Below, piece after piece: positions 1 through 9,913 of a stretch of 45,650 nucleotides of DNA; position 1 is the first letter of the stretch; the number at the start of each line of letters is the position of its first letter. The position numbers and the translations under genes were made by a program. The notes under the pieces are model-generated. The model did no database searches. It was not told where the DNA came from and was given only the letters and a program-made list of their open reading frames with translations. Source of the DNA: Balneolales bacterium (GTDB lineage: Bacteria; Bacteroidota; Rhodothermia; Balneolales; Natronogracilivirgulaceae); NCBI GenBank assembly GCA_007132975.1, contig SLNO01000101.1, positions 1 to 45,650 on the forward strand, written 5' to 3'.

Positions 1-2
1 AA

Positions 3-1031
3 GTGGTGATGGGCAATGCGCTTTCAGCCGGGCTGGGGCAGGCACCTGCCCGACAAGCGGCCATGCGCGCCGGGCTCAGTAACACCACTCCCACCTGCAC
101 GGTCAACAAGGTGGGCGCCTCGGGGCTGAAAGCCGTGATGTTCGCCGTGCAGCAGATTCAGACCGGCGATGCCGATATCATGGTTGCCGGCGGGATGGAG
201 AGCATGAGCAACGTCCCTCACTATGTCAGCGATACCCGTTTTGGCATCAATCTGGGCAACAGTAAACTGCAGGACGGCATCATACGCGACGCGCTGACCG
301 ATGTCTTTAAAAATTTCTACCTCGGCAATGCGGCCGAGATCTGTGCGGCAGAGCATAAGATTACCCGCGAACAGCAGGACGATTTTGCCGCCGAATCACA
401 CCGCAGGGCCTCAGCGGCGCACGACCAGGGGGCTTTCGATGCCGAAATAGCGACGGTAAAAGTGCGAAATCGCATGGGCAAAGCTGATGTGATCAGCCGT
501 GATGAAGAACTTAAGCGGTTCGATCCTGAAAAAATGCGGAAACTCCCACCCGCATTTGAAAAAAACGGAACCATCACAGCTGCCAACGCATCCTCGCTGA
601 ATGACGGTGCCGCCGCACTCCTGCTGATGAGCGCCCGCAAGGCCGGTGAAATGGGACTCACCCCAATTGCCAGGATTGCAAGCCAGGCCAGTGCCGCCCA
701 GGCGCCGGAATGGTTCACCACCGCCCCGGCAAAAGCCATAAGCCTGGCGCTTCAAAGGGCTGGAAAGAAGGCTTCTGACATGGATTTGATCGAAATCAAC
801 GAGGATTTCGCCGTTGTGACGCTGGTCAATACGAAACTGTTGGATGTGGACCCCGCAAAGATGAACATCCATGGCGGTGCCGTAGCTATTGGCAATCCGC
901 TGGGCTGCTCCGGGGCCCGCGTGCTGGTTACGCTTGTCCACGCGCTCCGGCGACATAACGGTAAATGGGGATGCGCGGGCATCTGCAGCGGTGGCGGGGG
1001 TGCTTCCGCCATGGTGGTTGAACGGTTATGA
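3..1031 (+). CDS. Thiolase-family protein (acetyl-CoA acetyltransferase-like), 5' end cut off by window, active site degenerate
   Basis: This is the C-terminal 342 residues of a thiolase-fold protein; the first part lies left of the window. Recognisable family blocks are GNALSAGLGQAPARQAA, TVNKVGASGLKAV, MVAGGMESMSNVPHY, NEDFA, NIHGGAVAIGNPLG and CSGGGGASAM at the C-terminus. Normal thiolases condense or cleave acyl-CoAs using a nucleophilic Cys in NKVC(G/A)SG, a His in GHP and a Cys in CxG. Here the nucleophile position is Gly (fragment residue 38, codon GGC at 114-116), GHP is GNP (Asn 298), and NEAF is NEDF. Only the C-terminal Cys (residue 328) remains. The fold assignment is strong, but ordinary thiolase activity is unlikely. 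The reading frame is intact to TGA, so this does not look like a decaying pseudogene. Confidence 0.88.
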   Translation: MVMGNALSAGLGQAPARQAAMRAGLSNTTPTCTVNKVGASGLKAVMFAVQQIQTGDADIMVAGGMESMSNVPHYVSDTRFGINLGNSKLQDGIIRDALTDVFKNFYLGNAAEICAAEHKITREQQDDFAAESHRRASAAHDQGAFDAEIATVKVRNRMGKADVISRDEELKRFDPEKMRKLPPAFEKNGTITAANASSLNDGAAALLLMSARKAGEMGLTPIARIASQASAAQAPEWFTTAPAKAISLALQRAGKKASDMDLIEINEDFAVVTLVNTKLLDVDPAKMNIHGGAVAIGNPLGCSGARVLVTLVHALRRHNGKWGCAGICSGGGGASAMVVERL

Positions 1032-1331
1032 TCCAAACAGCCATCGCCCCAACGGTAGCGCAGAGGACAGGATTACGTCCAGGCATTTTCAGTTGAGCGG
1101 TTGCGATTGACTTTAACATGTCTTGCACGTAAATTATCGTTTACACGTCAAAAAATAATTATTGCCTATAGCTTCATTGGTTACGAACCCGGATTGCCCG
1201 GCAGACGCACCCTGGATACCGTCAACTGACTGTCTCTATCCATGACTCGCCGGAAACGTGCAAGAGAACACCAGCAATCCCCCACATAACTTGTTTAACC
1301 GGATCCAACCGGCTCTACTTTCAGTTCGTAC
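1032..1331. other. Intergenic region upstream of porU
   Basis: This 300-bp gap has no convincing gene. It contains one copy of the 12-mer GATTACGTCCAG (1071-1082). It also has a weak dyad around 1126-1148 (ACGTAAA, then TTTACACGT with one bulged base) followed by an A-rich stretch. It should hold the promoter of the long plus-strand porU run. I could not identify a confident -33/-7 pair of the Bacteroidota type. Confidence 0.5.
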
Positions 1332-4300
1332 ATGGCAATGCCCCAATTCCCGATAGCATCCCTTATCCTGCTTATTGCGCTCCTCGTACTGGTCTGCGGC
1401 GTAGTGCCGTCCGGCGTGCATGCCCAGGAGCTGCGGATTGCCAGCCAGACCGACGCCTTCACCGACTATGAGCTGGTCAACGAGCGCCTGAGGATCACCT
1501 CGCCTGAGTACCTGATGGTGCCCTGGGCCAATGGGCAGGCCCGCTACCGCATCATGGAGCAGGAGATCGTGCCCGTGCGCGCCGACTCCACCCAGTTGCA
1601 CTATGTCAACCATCCCGAACAGTACCTGATCGCCGGCCGCGACACCCCGGTGATCCAGCGCGGGGAACCCGGGTATACGCGCGGGCAGATGGTCGTGCCC
1701 CTGACCATCCACATGGCCCGCCAGGACGAGACCCGTGGCACCACGTTCCAGGTCGTGCGGCGCATGCGCATCCGGGTCTATGAGGATGAGGCCGCCGCCG
1801 TGAGACCACGCATGGACCAGACAGCGCCGGTGCTCCCGGGTGAAACCACCGCCTCCCTGTCGGCCGACAGCCCGCTGGCCGCCGGACAGTGGTACCGCAT
1901 CCCCATACCGTCCGACAATATATGGGTACTGGACGCCTCCTACCTGGAGGATCTGGGGATCACAGTTTCCCAGATCGACCCGCGCAACATCCAGATATGG
2001 ACAACTCCGGGGTACGAGCTGCCCCACCGAAACAGCGATCCGCGTCCGCAGCTCACCCAGATCCCGATCATCGTGGAAGGCGAGTCCGACGGCAGCTTCG
2101 GCTCCGGCGACCGCGTCATTTTCTTCGCCAACGGCCCCAACCGGGCTTTCTATAATTCTCAGTTCAACCGGTTCGAACACCGTCTGCACCCGTTCACCAC
2201 CAGCAACTACGTATTCCTGACGGTCGGTCAGCAGCCCGGCCTTCGCCTGCAGACACAGGCTCCGGCGGGTTCGCCGACCCGCGAGGTCTCCGAGTTCCGC
2301 GACTTTCGCTGGCTGCAGCAGGACCGCGAAAAATCCGAGTCGCGCATCAAGTCCGGCACCCAGTGGTTCGGACAGGGTTTTGATCCGGTCAGCTCCGCCT
2401 CGCAGACCATCTTCACCGACACGCTGGCCGGTTTCCGGCAGGGATCGGATATCGAGGTCTGGGTCTCCATGGCCGCCCGCTCCACTTCGGCCTCCCGCTT
2501 CAGCTTCACGGTCAACGGCAGCACCGCGCTGCCGGACCTGAACATCGCCGCCATCAATTCCCTGACCAGGGCAACCGGTCTTTCGGCGCGCGTAAATCAA
2601 CTTCGCCAGACACTTACCGGCTTTTCACTGAACAACGATGTCATTACTATCGGGGCCAATTTCCAGAACCCGATGAGCGCCTCGCGGGGATGGGTGGACT
2701 GGGTGCGCATCCGCGCCGACCGTGCCCTGCAGGCCACCGGCAACCGCCTTGCCTTCCATCCGCCCGAGGACGGTGACGGCAGCCTGGTGCGCTACCGCCT
2801 GAGCGGCTTCACCGCCCAGCCTATCGTGCTGGACATCACCGATCCGACGGCCCCGGTCCGCCTGCAGGTTTCCCAATCTGGCAATCTCTATACGGTGACC
2901 CACTCATCGGCTCGCGATCGCCGATTTCTGGCCCAAAGCTCCCCTCGCCAGCCGCCTGCAGGGCAAGCCGTATCCAACCAGAATATCCGCAACCCATCGG
3001 CCTACCCCGACTACGTGATCATCACCGCGGAGGATTTCGTGGACGAGGCCCAGCGCCTGGCCGAATACCGACGCGACCGCGACGGTCTGACGCCCGTGGT
3101 AGTCACCCAGAGCCAGATCTTCAACGAGTTCAATGGCGGGGTGCCTGATTTTGTGGCCTTGCGTGACTATGTCAAGCACCTCTATGACCGCGGTGCGGCA
3201 GCCGGGCAGCGCCAGCCCGAGTACCTGCTGCTGTTCGGCGGCACCACTTACGATTACAAGGGCGTTATCGCCAATCCGGTGATGCGCAATTACGTGTTCA
3301 CTTACCAGAGTGAAGAGTCGATTGACCGGGTCGACAGTTACGGCAGTGACGACTTTTTTGCTTTCATGGGGGACAATGAGGGGCTCTGGCCGCGCAGCCA
3401 GACACCCAACAACCCGATCAACCTGATGGATATCGGTGTGGGCCGCCTGCCGATACAGACCATTGAGGAGGCCCGGCTGCTGGTCGACAAGATCAAGGCC
3501 TACGAAGACCCGCGCACCCGCGGCGACTGGCGCAGCCTGTTCACCTTCATTGCCGACGACCACGCCGCCGGCAGCTCCAACGACCGTGACCTGCACATTC
3601 TCAATGCCGACGGCACGGCCGACGTGATCGACCAGGACGCCACAGGCATCCGACTGGAAAAGGTCTACCAGATCTCCTTCCCGGTCGAAAACACCAGCGC
3701 CGGCCCGCGCGTGCCGGAAGCCACCCGGGCCATGGTCGACCGAATCAACGACGGCACCCTGGTCTTCAACTTCTCGGGCCACGGCGCCGAACAGTTCCTG
3801 ACCGACCAGCGCCTGTTCACCTCCGATGACATCAACCGGCTCAACAACCGCGAGCGGCCCTCCATCATGGTCACCGCCACCTGCTCCTTCGGCCGCTTTG
3901 ACGACACCGAAGACAATTCCGGAGCCGAAAAGATGATGCTTCATCCCAATGGCGGGCTGATCGCGGCACTCACGACTACACGCGTCGTCTACACATCACC
4001 AAATCCCGGCATCCTGAATTTCGGCCTGAACATCGCCCTGACCCGCGAGATGACGCGACGCGGCCTCGACGGCCGGCCCCAGCGCCTCGGCGACATCTTC
4101 CGCCGCACCAAGATTACCCCCGTGGGATCGGAGTTCAACTCTCGCAAATTCATCCTGCTGGGCGACCCGGCCATGCGCATTGGCCTGCCCGAATCCCGCA
4201 TGGATATCACCCATATCAACGGCCAGGAGATACGTCCCGACACCCTGTTCGACCTTCGTGCACTGGACCGCGTAACACTCAGCGGCCAGGTCAGCCGTCC

Positions 4301-5315
4301 CGACGGGTCGGTCAACACCTCCTTCGATGGCGAGGCCAACGTGCGTGTATTTGACGCCAGCCGGCTGGTCCGCTACCCCGACTTCGATTGGCTGCAGAGC
4401 CCCGGATGCTATTTGGACGACTGCGGCTACTTCGTACAGACCGACGCCCTGTTCAACGGCCGCGTCTCGGTCAGCGGCGGGCAGTTCAACAGCGAGTTCA
4501 TCATCCCCAAGGATGTCTCCTACTCCAGCAGCCCGGGCCGCATCCAGACCTATGCCCGCGAGCGTGAGATCGATGCCGTTGGCTCCAGCTCCGCATTCCG
4601 TATCCGCGGGCGCAACCCAGATGCAGTCGACGACGGCAGCGGACCGGAGATAGAGATATACCTGAACGATGAGATGTTCATCGACGGCGGGGTGGTCGAC
4701 GATTCCCCGCAGCTCATCGTCCTGCTGCGTGACAACGCCGGCATCAACACCACCGGCGCCGGCGTGGGCCATGAGATCGTGGCCACCCTGGAGCGCGACG
4801 AGGACCCCGCATCCCGCAGAATTATCACCCTCAACGAATTCTACCAGAGCGATCTGGACGACTTCACCAGCGGGCGTATCGAATATCCGCTGGATGGATT
4901 GCAGGAAGGCCATTACCGACTGCGCATTCGTGCCTGGGACGTGTTCAATAATCTTGGCGAGTCAGAGGTCGGCTTCCAGGTGCTGGACAGCCAGGATCTG
5001 CAGATCCGAAATGTGTTCAACTACCCCAACCCCATGCACAACTTCACCAGTTTTATTTTTGAACACAACCAGCCGCGTGTCCCGATGGATATTAGAATCC
5101 GGATTTTCACGTTATCAGGACAGCCGGTGACGACCATCCGCCGCGAGCAGTACATTCCCGGGGGAAATATGGTCCGTATCGACTGGCACGGACGTGACGA
5201 TGACCAGCACCGCCTGGCTTCGGGAACTTACTTGTACCATGTGCAGGTGCGCATTGAAACCGATCAGGGCAGACAGATCCGGGACACCATAGAACGACTT
5301 GTCATTTTACGTTAA
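1332..5315 (+). CDS. porU: Type IX secretion system sortase PorU (C25 gingipain-family peptidase)
   Basis: A 1327-residue protein with an N-terminal signal peptide (hydrophobic residues about 8-28, ending GVHAQE). The centre is a gingipain-type C25 domain. The catalytic pair is visible as His817 in FSGHGAEQ and Cys851 in TATCSFGRFDD. A C-terminal Ig-like T9SS domain (about residues 1240-1327) begins NYPNPMHNF and ends in a GTYLYHVQ strand. PorU is the outer-membrane-associated transpeptidase that removes the sorting domain of T9SS cargo and attaches the cargo to the cell surface, working with PorV. The length fits PorU orthologues, which are longer than ordinary gingipains. porV follows directly, which strongly supports the call. 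The start at 1332 precedes the signal peptide; an ATG at 1338 is an equally good alternative. Confidence 0.93.
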   Translation: MAMPQFPIASLILLIALLVLVCGVVPSGVHAQELRIASQTDAFTDYELVNERLRITSPEYLMVPWANGQARYRIMEQEIVPVRADSTQLHYVNHPEQYLIAGRDTPVIQRGEPGYTRGQMVVPLTIHMARQDETRGTTFQVVRRMRIRVYEDEAAAVRPRMDQTAPVLPGETTASLSADSPLAAGQWYRIPIPSDNIWVLDASYLEDLGITVSQIDPRNIQIWTTPGYELPHRNSDPRPQLTQIPIIVEGESDGSFGSGDRVIFFANGPNRAFYNSQFNRFEHRLHPFTTSNYVFLTVGQQPGLRLQTQAPAGSPTREVSEFRDFRWLQQDREKSESRIKSGTQWFGQGFDPVSSASQTIFTDTLAGFRQGSDIEVWVSMAARSTSASRFSFTVNGSTALPDLNIAAINSLTRATGLSARVNQLRQTLTGFSLNNDVITIGANFQNPMSASRGWVDWVRIRADRALQATGNRLAFHPPEDGDGSLVRYRLSGFTAQPIVLDITDPTAPVRLQVSQSGNLYTVTHSSARDRRFLAQSSPRQPPAGQAVSNQNIRNPSAYPDYVIITAEDFVDEAQRLAEYRRDRDGLTPVVVTQSQIFNEFNGGVPDFVALRDYVKHLYDRGAAAGQRQPEYLLLFGGTTYDYKGVIANPVMRNYVFTYQSEESIDRVDSYGSDDFFAFMGDNEGLWPRSQTPNNPINLMDIGVGRLPIQTIEEARLLVDKIKAYEDPRTRGDWRSLFTFIADDHAAGSSNDRDLHILNADGTADVIDQDATGIRLEKVYQISFPVENTSAGPRVPEATRAMVDRINDGTLVFNFSGHGAEQFLTDQRLFTSDDINRLNNRERPSIMVTATCSFGRFDDTEDNSGAEKMMLHPNGGLIAALTTTRVVYTSPNPGILNFGLNIALTREMTRRGLDGRPQRLGDIFRRTKITPVGSEFNSRKFILLGDPAMRIGLPESRMDITHINGQEIRPDTLFDLRALDRVTLSGQVSRPDGSVNTSFDGEANVRVFDASRLVRYPDFDWLQSPGCYLDDCGYFVQTDALFNGRVSVSGGQFNSEFIIPKDVSYSSSPGRIQTYAREREIDAVGSSSAFRIRGRNPDAVDDGSGPEIEIYLNDEMFIDGGVVDDSPQLIVLLRDNAGINTTGAGVGHEIVATLERDEDPASRRIITLNEFYQSDLDDFTSGRIEYPLDGLQEGHYRLRIRAWDVFNNLGESEVGFQVLDSQDLQIRNVFNYPNPMHNFTSFIFEHNQPRVPMDIRIRIFTLSGQPVTTIRREQYIPGGNMVRIDWHGRDDDQHRLASGTYLYHVQVRIETDQGRQIRDTIERLVILR

Positions 5316-5363
5316 TTTTCTCAATTTTTTACAATGCACTCGAAACCAGAAGCCATCACTACC

Positions 5364-6485
5364 ATGTCTCTCAAGAAAACGACTCTAACTGTTGCTGTCA
5401 CAGCCGCATTGCTTTTCCTGTGCACCAGCATCTCCATGGCGCAGGTCGCCTCAACAGCCGTTCCTTTCCTGCAGATCGAACCGGACTCCCGGACTGCCGG
5501 AATGGGTAACTCCGGAGTGGCGATTGCCGATAATGCAACAGCCATATTTTGGAACCCGGCCGGCCTGGCTTTCCAGGAAGGGCACGAAGTCAACTTTACC
5601 CATGCCGACTGGCTGCCCAATTTCGGGGTTGACATGTTCTATGACTACCTTGCAGGCCGCTACTATGTCGAGGGCATCGGTGCCATTGGCGCCCATATCA
5701 CCTTCCTCAACCTCGGCGAACAGGAGATGAGGAGCGAGGACAACATTTTGCTTGGAACCTTCTCAAGTTACGAGTTTGCCGCCGGCGTCTCCTACGGGTT
5801 CAAAGTCAACGAAAATTTCGCCCTGGGCACCGGTATCCGGTTCATCTTCAGCAACCTGGTGCCTCCGGGTACGGATGTTAGCGGCCAGACCGCACGTAAC
5901 GGTACCAGCGTAGGCGTGGATATCGCCGGTTTGTACCGCACCACCCCGTTCTCGGTTGCCGGCAGAGAGGCGCAGCTGCGCGCCGGCTTCAACCTCTCCA
6001 ACCTCGGCCCATCGATACAGTACACCGACGAAGCGCAAAAAGATGCGCTGCCAACGCTGCTGCGTGTCGGCTGGTCCTACAGCATGGATCTGGACCGTAA
6101 TGGATTCAATACCATTACCATCAGCAATGACATCTCCAAGATCATGGCACGGATGGAAGATGACGGTACCGGAATGAGCTCGCTGAGGGCTCTCGTGGGC
6201 TCATGGGATACCCTGGCCCGCAACGACGGAACAGGCAACATTGAAGTTCCTCTTCACGAGCAGTTGATGTTCGGCGTGGGAGCCGAGTACTGGTACGACA
6301 GGTTGTTTGCCATCAGGGCCGGATATTTCTACGAGTCCCCAAACAACGGCGGCCGTGAATTTATTACGCTGGGTGCCGGTCTGCGCTACAATATTTTTGG
6401 TGTCGACTTCAGCTACATCTACACACTCGAAGAAGACCATCCGCTGGCCAACACCCTCCGCTTCTCAGCGCTGCTCAACTTCTGA
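5364..6485 (+). CDS. porV: Type IX secretion system outer membrane protein PorV
   Basis: A 373-residue outer-membrane barrel protein of the PorV/LptO (PorV-PorQ, UPF0164) family. The chosen start gives a clean signal peptide (MSLKKTTLTV, then a hydrophobic core and SISMAQ). An upstream in-frame ATG at 5334 would add ten residues. The mature N-terminus has the family block FLQIEPDSRTAGMGNSGVA followed by ATAIFWNPAGLAF. The rest alternates as beta strands and ends in an aromatic residue (FSALLNF), as expected for an outer-membrane barrel. PorV shuttles T9SS cargo from the translocon to the PorU-containing attachment complex. It lies 18-48 nt after porU and is probably co-transcribed with it. 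Confidence 0.93.
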   Translation: MSLKKTTLTVAVTAALLFLCTSISMAQVASTAVPFLQIEPDSRTAGMGNSGVAIADNATAIFWNPAGLAFQEGHEVNFTHADWLPNFGVDMFYDYLAGRYYVEGIGAIGAHITFLNLGEQEMRSEDNILLGTFSSYEFAAGVSYGFKVNENFALGTGIRFIFSNLVPPGTDVSGQTARNGTSVGVDIAGLYRTTPFSVAGREAQLRAGFNLSNLGPSIQYTDEAQKDALPTLLRVGWSYSMDLDRNGFNTITISNDISKIMARMEDDGTGMSSLRALVGSWDTLARNDGTGNIEVPLHEQLMFGVGAEYWYDRLFAIRAGYFYESPNNGGREFITLGAGLRYNIFGVDFSYIYTLEEDHPLANTLRFSALLNF

Positions 6486-6524
6486 TAACTATTACCCACC
6501 CACAGCAACCGCTATTCCAACCGA

Positions 6525-9500
6525 ATGCTTCATTACGTGAAGGGATGCAGGTGCCTGATGGCCGCAATCGGGTACCTGCTTCTCACCATTCCAGCCGGAG
6601 CTTCCCCTCCGGCTGATTCTTTACAGCCAGCTCCCTTCTTCTCCAGTGATGAAGCAATCGCCAATGAACGGTCCACCGGGACCATCCGTATCCTTGCCCT
6701 GATGGTTGAATTCAGGGAGGAGGAAAACCGGTTCACCACCGGCAGCGGCACTTTCGACCTGCCCTTCCTGCAGCGCGACGACATCATCATCGACCCGCTC
6801 CCACACGACCGCGGCTATTTTGAAGCCCATCTGGAATTCGCCAGAAACTATTTCCACACCGTCTCCGGCGGGCTCCTCGATATCGAATACCATGTCGTCC
6901 CCGAGATCATCCGGCTCGACGAACCCATGAGTGCCTACTCCCCCATCGGTGAAACGGGGGATGAGAACTTCAAGCTGGCCAACCTGGCCCGCGATGCCTG
7001 GCAGAAAGCGGACCAGGCTGCCCTCCCTGACTTGGAAGCATTCGAAGACGGGCGCACCATGTTCGTCATTTTCCATGCCGGTTCGGGCCGCAATATCGAA
7101 CTCATGGGAACCAGCCTAGACAAGACACCTCAGGACATCCCATCCGTCTACCTGGGCACCGAATCCCTCAGACGCCTGCTCGATGATCCCGGCTTCAATG
7201 GCTTTGACATCGGCGCACCGAACATCCGCGTCACCAACACCGCCCTGCTCCCTCAGACACAGTCGCGCCCCGGTGAAGATATAACCGGCCAGCAGTACGT
7301 CCTTGAACTCTCCATCAACGGCCTGCTTGTAGCAAATATCGGCAGTTTCCTGGGGCTGCCAGACCTCTTCAACACGGAGACCGGCGCATCGGCCATCGGT
7401 CGCTTCGGCCTCATGGACGGCGCCTCCATCTTCTCCTACCTCGGCCTCTTTCCGCCCGAACCCTCCGCATGGGAAAAGATGCATCTCGGATGGCTGGAAC
7501 CGTTCGACATCACCCTTGACAGCGGTGAGCCCGTAACCTTGCCATCCGTCTCCCTGCGCCAGCCCAACTCCCTGGCCCGGCACGCCATTAGTCGCGACGA
7601 GTACTTCCTGATCGAAAACCGCCATCGCAACCCATCCGGCCAGCCGCTCGAAATCACCATACGCACCCCGGACGGCCAACATGTCACACGCACCGTTGCA
7701 CCCGATGACTACCGCTTCGACCCCTTCAATTCCGCCGACTACGACGAGATCCTGGAACCCGGCGTCGTCGTCAACGTCAGCAGCTTCGACTGGAGCCTGC
7801 CCGGAGGACCCGATGCCGGCCGCGACGGCATCCGCGGCACTGCTGACGACCGCATCCTCAACGGCGGCATCCTCATCTGGCACATCGACGAAGCCGTGAT
7901 CCGCAACACCATCGCCGACAACCGCGTCAACGCCAACAGCGACCGCCGCGGCGTGCAGCTTGTGGAAGCGGACGGCGCACGCGACATCGGCCGCCAGCCC
8001 GGCCTGGAGCAGAACCGCTTCACCAACGGCCATGCTTTCGACTTCTGGTGGTCCGGCAATGACTTCACGGTCATCACCACCCGGGGCGACAGCATCGTCG
8101 TCTACGAAAACCGGTTCGGACCGGACACCCGTCCGCCCAACTTCAGCAACACCGGCAGCCCCTCATTTTTCGAATTTTTCGATTTCTCGGACAACCTGCC
8201 CGAAGCCTCCTTCTTTGCCCGCTCGCTGGCCGGCACCTACACCCGGGCCGTTATTCCTGCACTGCCGCCGCTCCCGGACCCGGCAGCCTTTCCGGCAGAA
8301 TCAGGCCTGTTCCCCGTTAGCCCGGCTTTTGTTTCGGACACTCCAGACGGCCACAGCCAGCTGCTCATCCCCGTGCCCGGCGGGTTCCAGAGCATTCACT
8401 TCGCTCCTGAATACGCAAACGGCCAGCCGAAAAATATTGCCAGTCAAAACGGCGCTGGCCTAAATCAGAATGTAGACACCCCGGAAGCCTCCGAACACAC
8501 CTACGCGTTCCTGTCCCATCCGGACCCAACCTCTCCCCTGATCCTGGATAACCGGATCGTCTCCGGCCAGTTTCGCACCACAGGCAACACATCGCTTCAG
8601 ACCGTCCGCTCCTGGATACTCGAGGATGGCGATTGGTCCCTGCAATGGGAGACCGATGACCTGCCAGCCGGCCCGGGCCTCATCAGCACCGGCCAGGGCG
8701 ATGCCGGACAAGGCGACATCCTGCTCGCCGATATGACCCGGATCCGCATCGCCACCGACGGCACCTTGCTGCCCGAAGGCCCCGACGCCCGACAGCAAAG
8801 CGGCCTGGTCGACGGCCTCACCGCATCCATCCAAAATGACCGCTTCACCCTCTCCGACGGCTCCTTTTCATTCGATCTGGAGCGGGAGGATATGGACTCT
8901 CGCCGTAAATACACCGGAAATCTTCGCTTCAGCGGCGATGATGGCCCGTCGTTCTTCATTCTCACCGACCATCGGATGCAGATCGCCGGCCTCTCGGGAC
9001 GCGGTGAATGGCAGGTCACCCCAGTGATTCACTCGGAGTCCCTCTCCTGGCCTGCTTTCGGCGATTTCACCGGCGACCAGGCATTGGACATCTTTGTAAC
9101 GGATTTCGAGGAAAACCGGCTTTTTGGCTTCACCCGCGACGGCGGTATGCTCGATTTCTTCCCGATCCGTCCGCCGCGCAACACCCGTTTTGCAGGCGCT
9201 CCTCTGTTGGCCGATATTACGGGTGACGGGCGGCAGGAGCTGATCGTGGCCGTCCGCGACTCGCTCTCGCTCACCATCCACGCCTACGACCGGCAACTGG
9301 ATCCCGTCGAGGGCTTCCCGCTTCTGGCCGGCAGCCTTTCCGCCAACCAGTCCGGCAGCCAATCCGGCAGTCCCGGCGGAAGCATTGCAAACACCTCCCT
9401 TTCCATCCACCCGCTTCTCATAACCGGAGAGCATCTGATTGCCGTTTCGCCAGCCGGCGAAGTGCGCGCCTGGCACCTGCCCGAACTGGGAAATGTGGCC

Positions 9501-9863
9501 TGGGGATCGGTCTACGGCAACCAGCCCGGCAACAAAGCGGGCCTCAATTTGGAACGCGAACGGCTGCAACGGCCTGAATTCGGTATTCTCAATGCCAGCG
9601 AAACCTACAACTGGCCCAACCCTGCCGATGACCACACATGGATCCGGTACGAAACCTCCGAACCCGCCCGCATCGACATTACCGTGATGAGTCCGGCCGG
9701 CGCAACCGTTTTCGAAACGCAGGCCGAGTCGCAGGGCCGCTTCCCCGAGGAGATACGCATCAACACCTCATCATGGGGCAACGGAGTCTATTTCGCCCGT
9801 CTAAGGGCCCGGAATGGCGCACAATCCGAAACAAAAATCATCAAAATCGTTGTCACGCATTGA
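6525..9863 (+). CDS. M6 metalloprotease-like secreted protein with FG-GAP-like repeats and T9SS sorting domain; zinc motif absent
   Basis: A 1112-residue secreted protein. A signal peptide (about residues 12-27) leads into an M6-peptidase-like region (about 45-330: ILALMVEFREEE, FARNYFHTVSGGLLDIEY, FLGLPDLF, RFGLMDGA, AWEKMHLGWLEP). M6 enzymes carry HEFGHALGLPD just before the PDLY block, but here the aligned residues are ANIGSFLGLPD (270-280), so both zinc His residues and the catalytic Glu are missing. Two FG-GAP/VCBS-like blades follow (GDFTGDQALDIFV about 845, ADITGDGRQELIV about 897). The C-terminal 80 residues form a type A T9SS sorting domain starting NWPNPADDHTWIRYE and ending ETKIIKIVV. 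It lies 39 nt after porV. It is probably a surface-attached pseudo-peptidase or binding protein processed by PorU. The fold is clear, the function unknown. Confidence 0.85.
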   Translation: MLHYVKGCRCLMAAIGYLLLTIPAGASPPADSLQPAPFFSSDEAIANERSTGTIRILALMVEFREEENRFTTGSGTFDLPFLQRDDIIIDPLPHDRGYFEAHLEFARNYFHTVSGGLLDIEYHVVPEIIRLDEPMSAYSPIGETGDENFKLANLARDAWQKADQAALPDLEAFEDGRTMFVIFHAGSGRNIELMGTSLDKTPQDIPSVYLGTESLRRLLDDPGFNGFDIGAPNIRVTNTALLPQTQSRPGEDITGQQYVLELSINGLLVANIGSFLGLPDLFNTETGASAIGRFGLMDGASIFSYLGLFPPEPSAWEKMHLGWLEPFDITLDSGEPVTLPSVSLRQPNSLARHAISRDEYFLIENRHRNPSGQPLEITIRTPDGQHVTRTVAPDDYRFDPFNSADYDEILEPGVVVNVSSFDWSLPGGPDAGRDGIRGTADDRILNGGILIWHIDEAVIRNTIADNRVNANSDRRGVQLVEADGARDIGRQPGLEQNRFTNGHAFDFWWSGNDFTVITTRGDSIVVYENRFGPDTRPPNFSNTGSPSFFEFFDFSDNLPEASFFARSLAGTYTRAVIPALPPLPDPAAFPAESGLFPVSPAFVSDTPDGHSQLLIPVPGGFQSIHFAPEYANGQPKNIASQNGAGLNQNVDTPEASEHTYAFLSHPDPTSPLILDNRIVSGQFRTTGNTSLQTVRSWILEDGDWSLQWETDDLPAGPGLISTGQGDAGQGDILLADMTRIRIATDGTLLPEGPDARQQSGLVDGLTASIQNDRFTLSDGSFSFDLEREDMDSRRKYTGNLRFSGDDGPSFFILTDHRMQIAGLSGRGEWQVTPVIHSESLSWPAFGDFTGDQALDIFVTDFEENRLFGFTRDGGMLDFFPIRPPRNTRFAGAPLLADITGDGRQELIVAVRDSLSLTIHAYDRQLDPVEGFPLLAGSLSANQSGSQSGSPGGSIANTSLSIHPLLITGEHLIAVSPAGEVRAWHLPELGNVAWGSVYGNQPGNKAGLNLERERLQRPEFGILNASETYNWPNPADDHTWIRYETSEPARIDITVMSPAGATVFETQAESQGRFPEEIRINTSSWGNGVYFARLRARNGAQSETKIIKIVVTH

Positions 9864-9913
9864 ATCGAGTCCATTCCATATCCTCAGATTGTGCCACATC
9901 TTCCGCATTCGTA

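Noticed and set aside
1236..2600. Long minus-strand open frame (454 codons) opposite porU
   Set aside because: It lies inside the GC-rich porU gene on the other strand, has Gly/Ala/Val/His-rich composition without motifs, and porU is certain. Similar shadows at 2904-3944, 3996-4913 and 7116-8033 were rejected for the same reason.
9638..9913. 5' extension of the peptidase-barrel gene to 9638
   Set aside because: It would overlap the sorting domain of the preceding protein by over 200 bp and place 92 non-family residues before the signal sequence.
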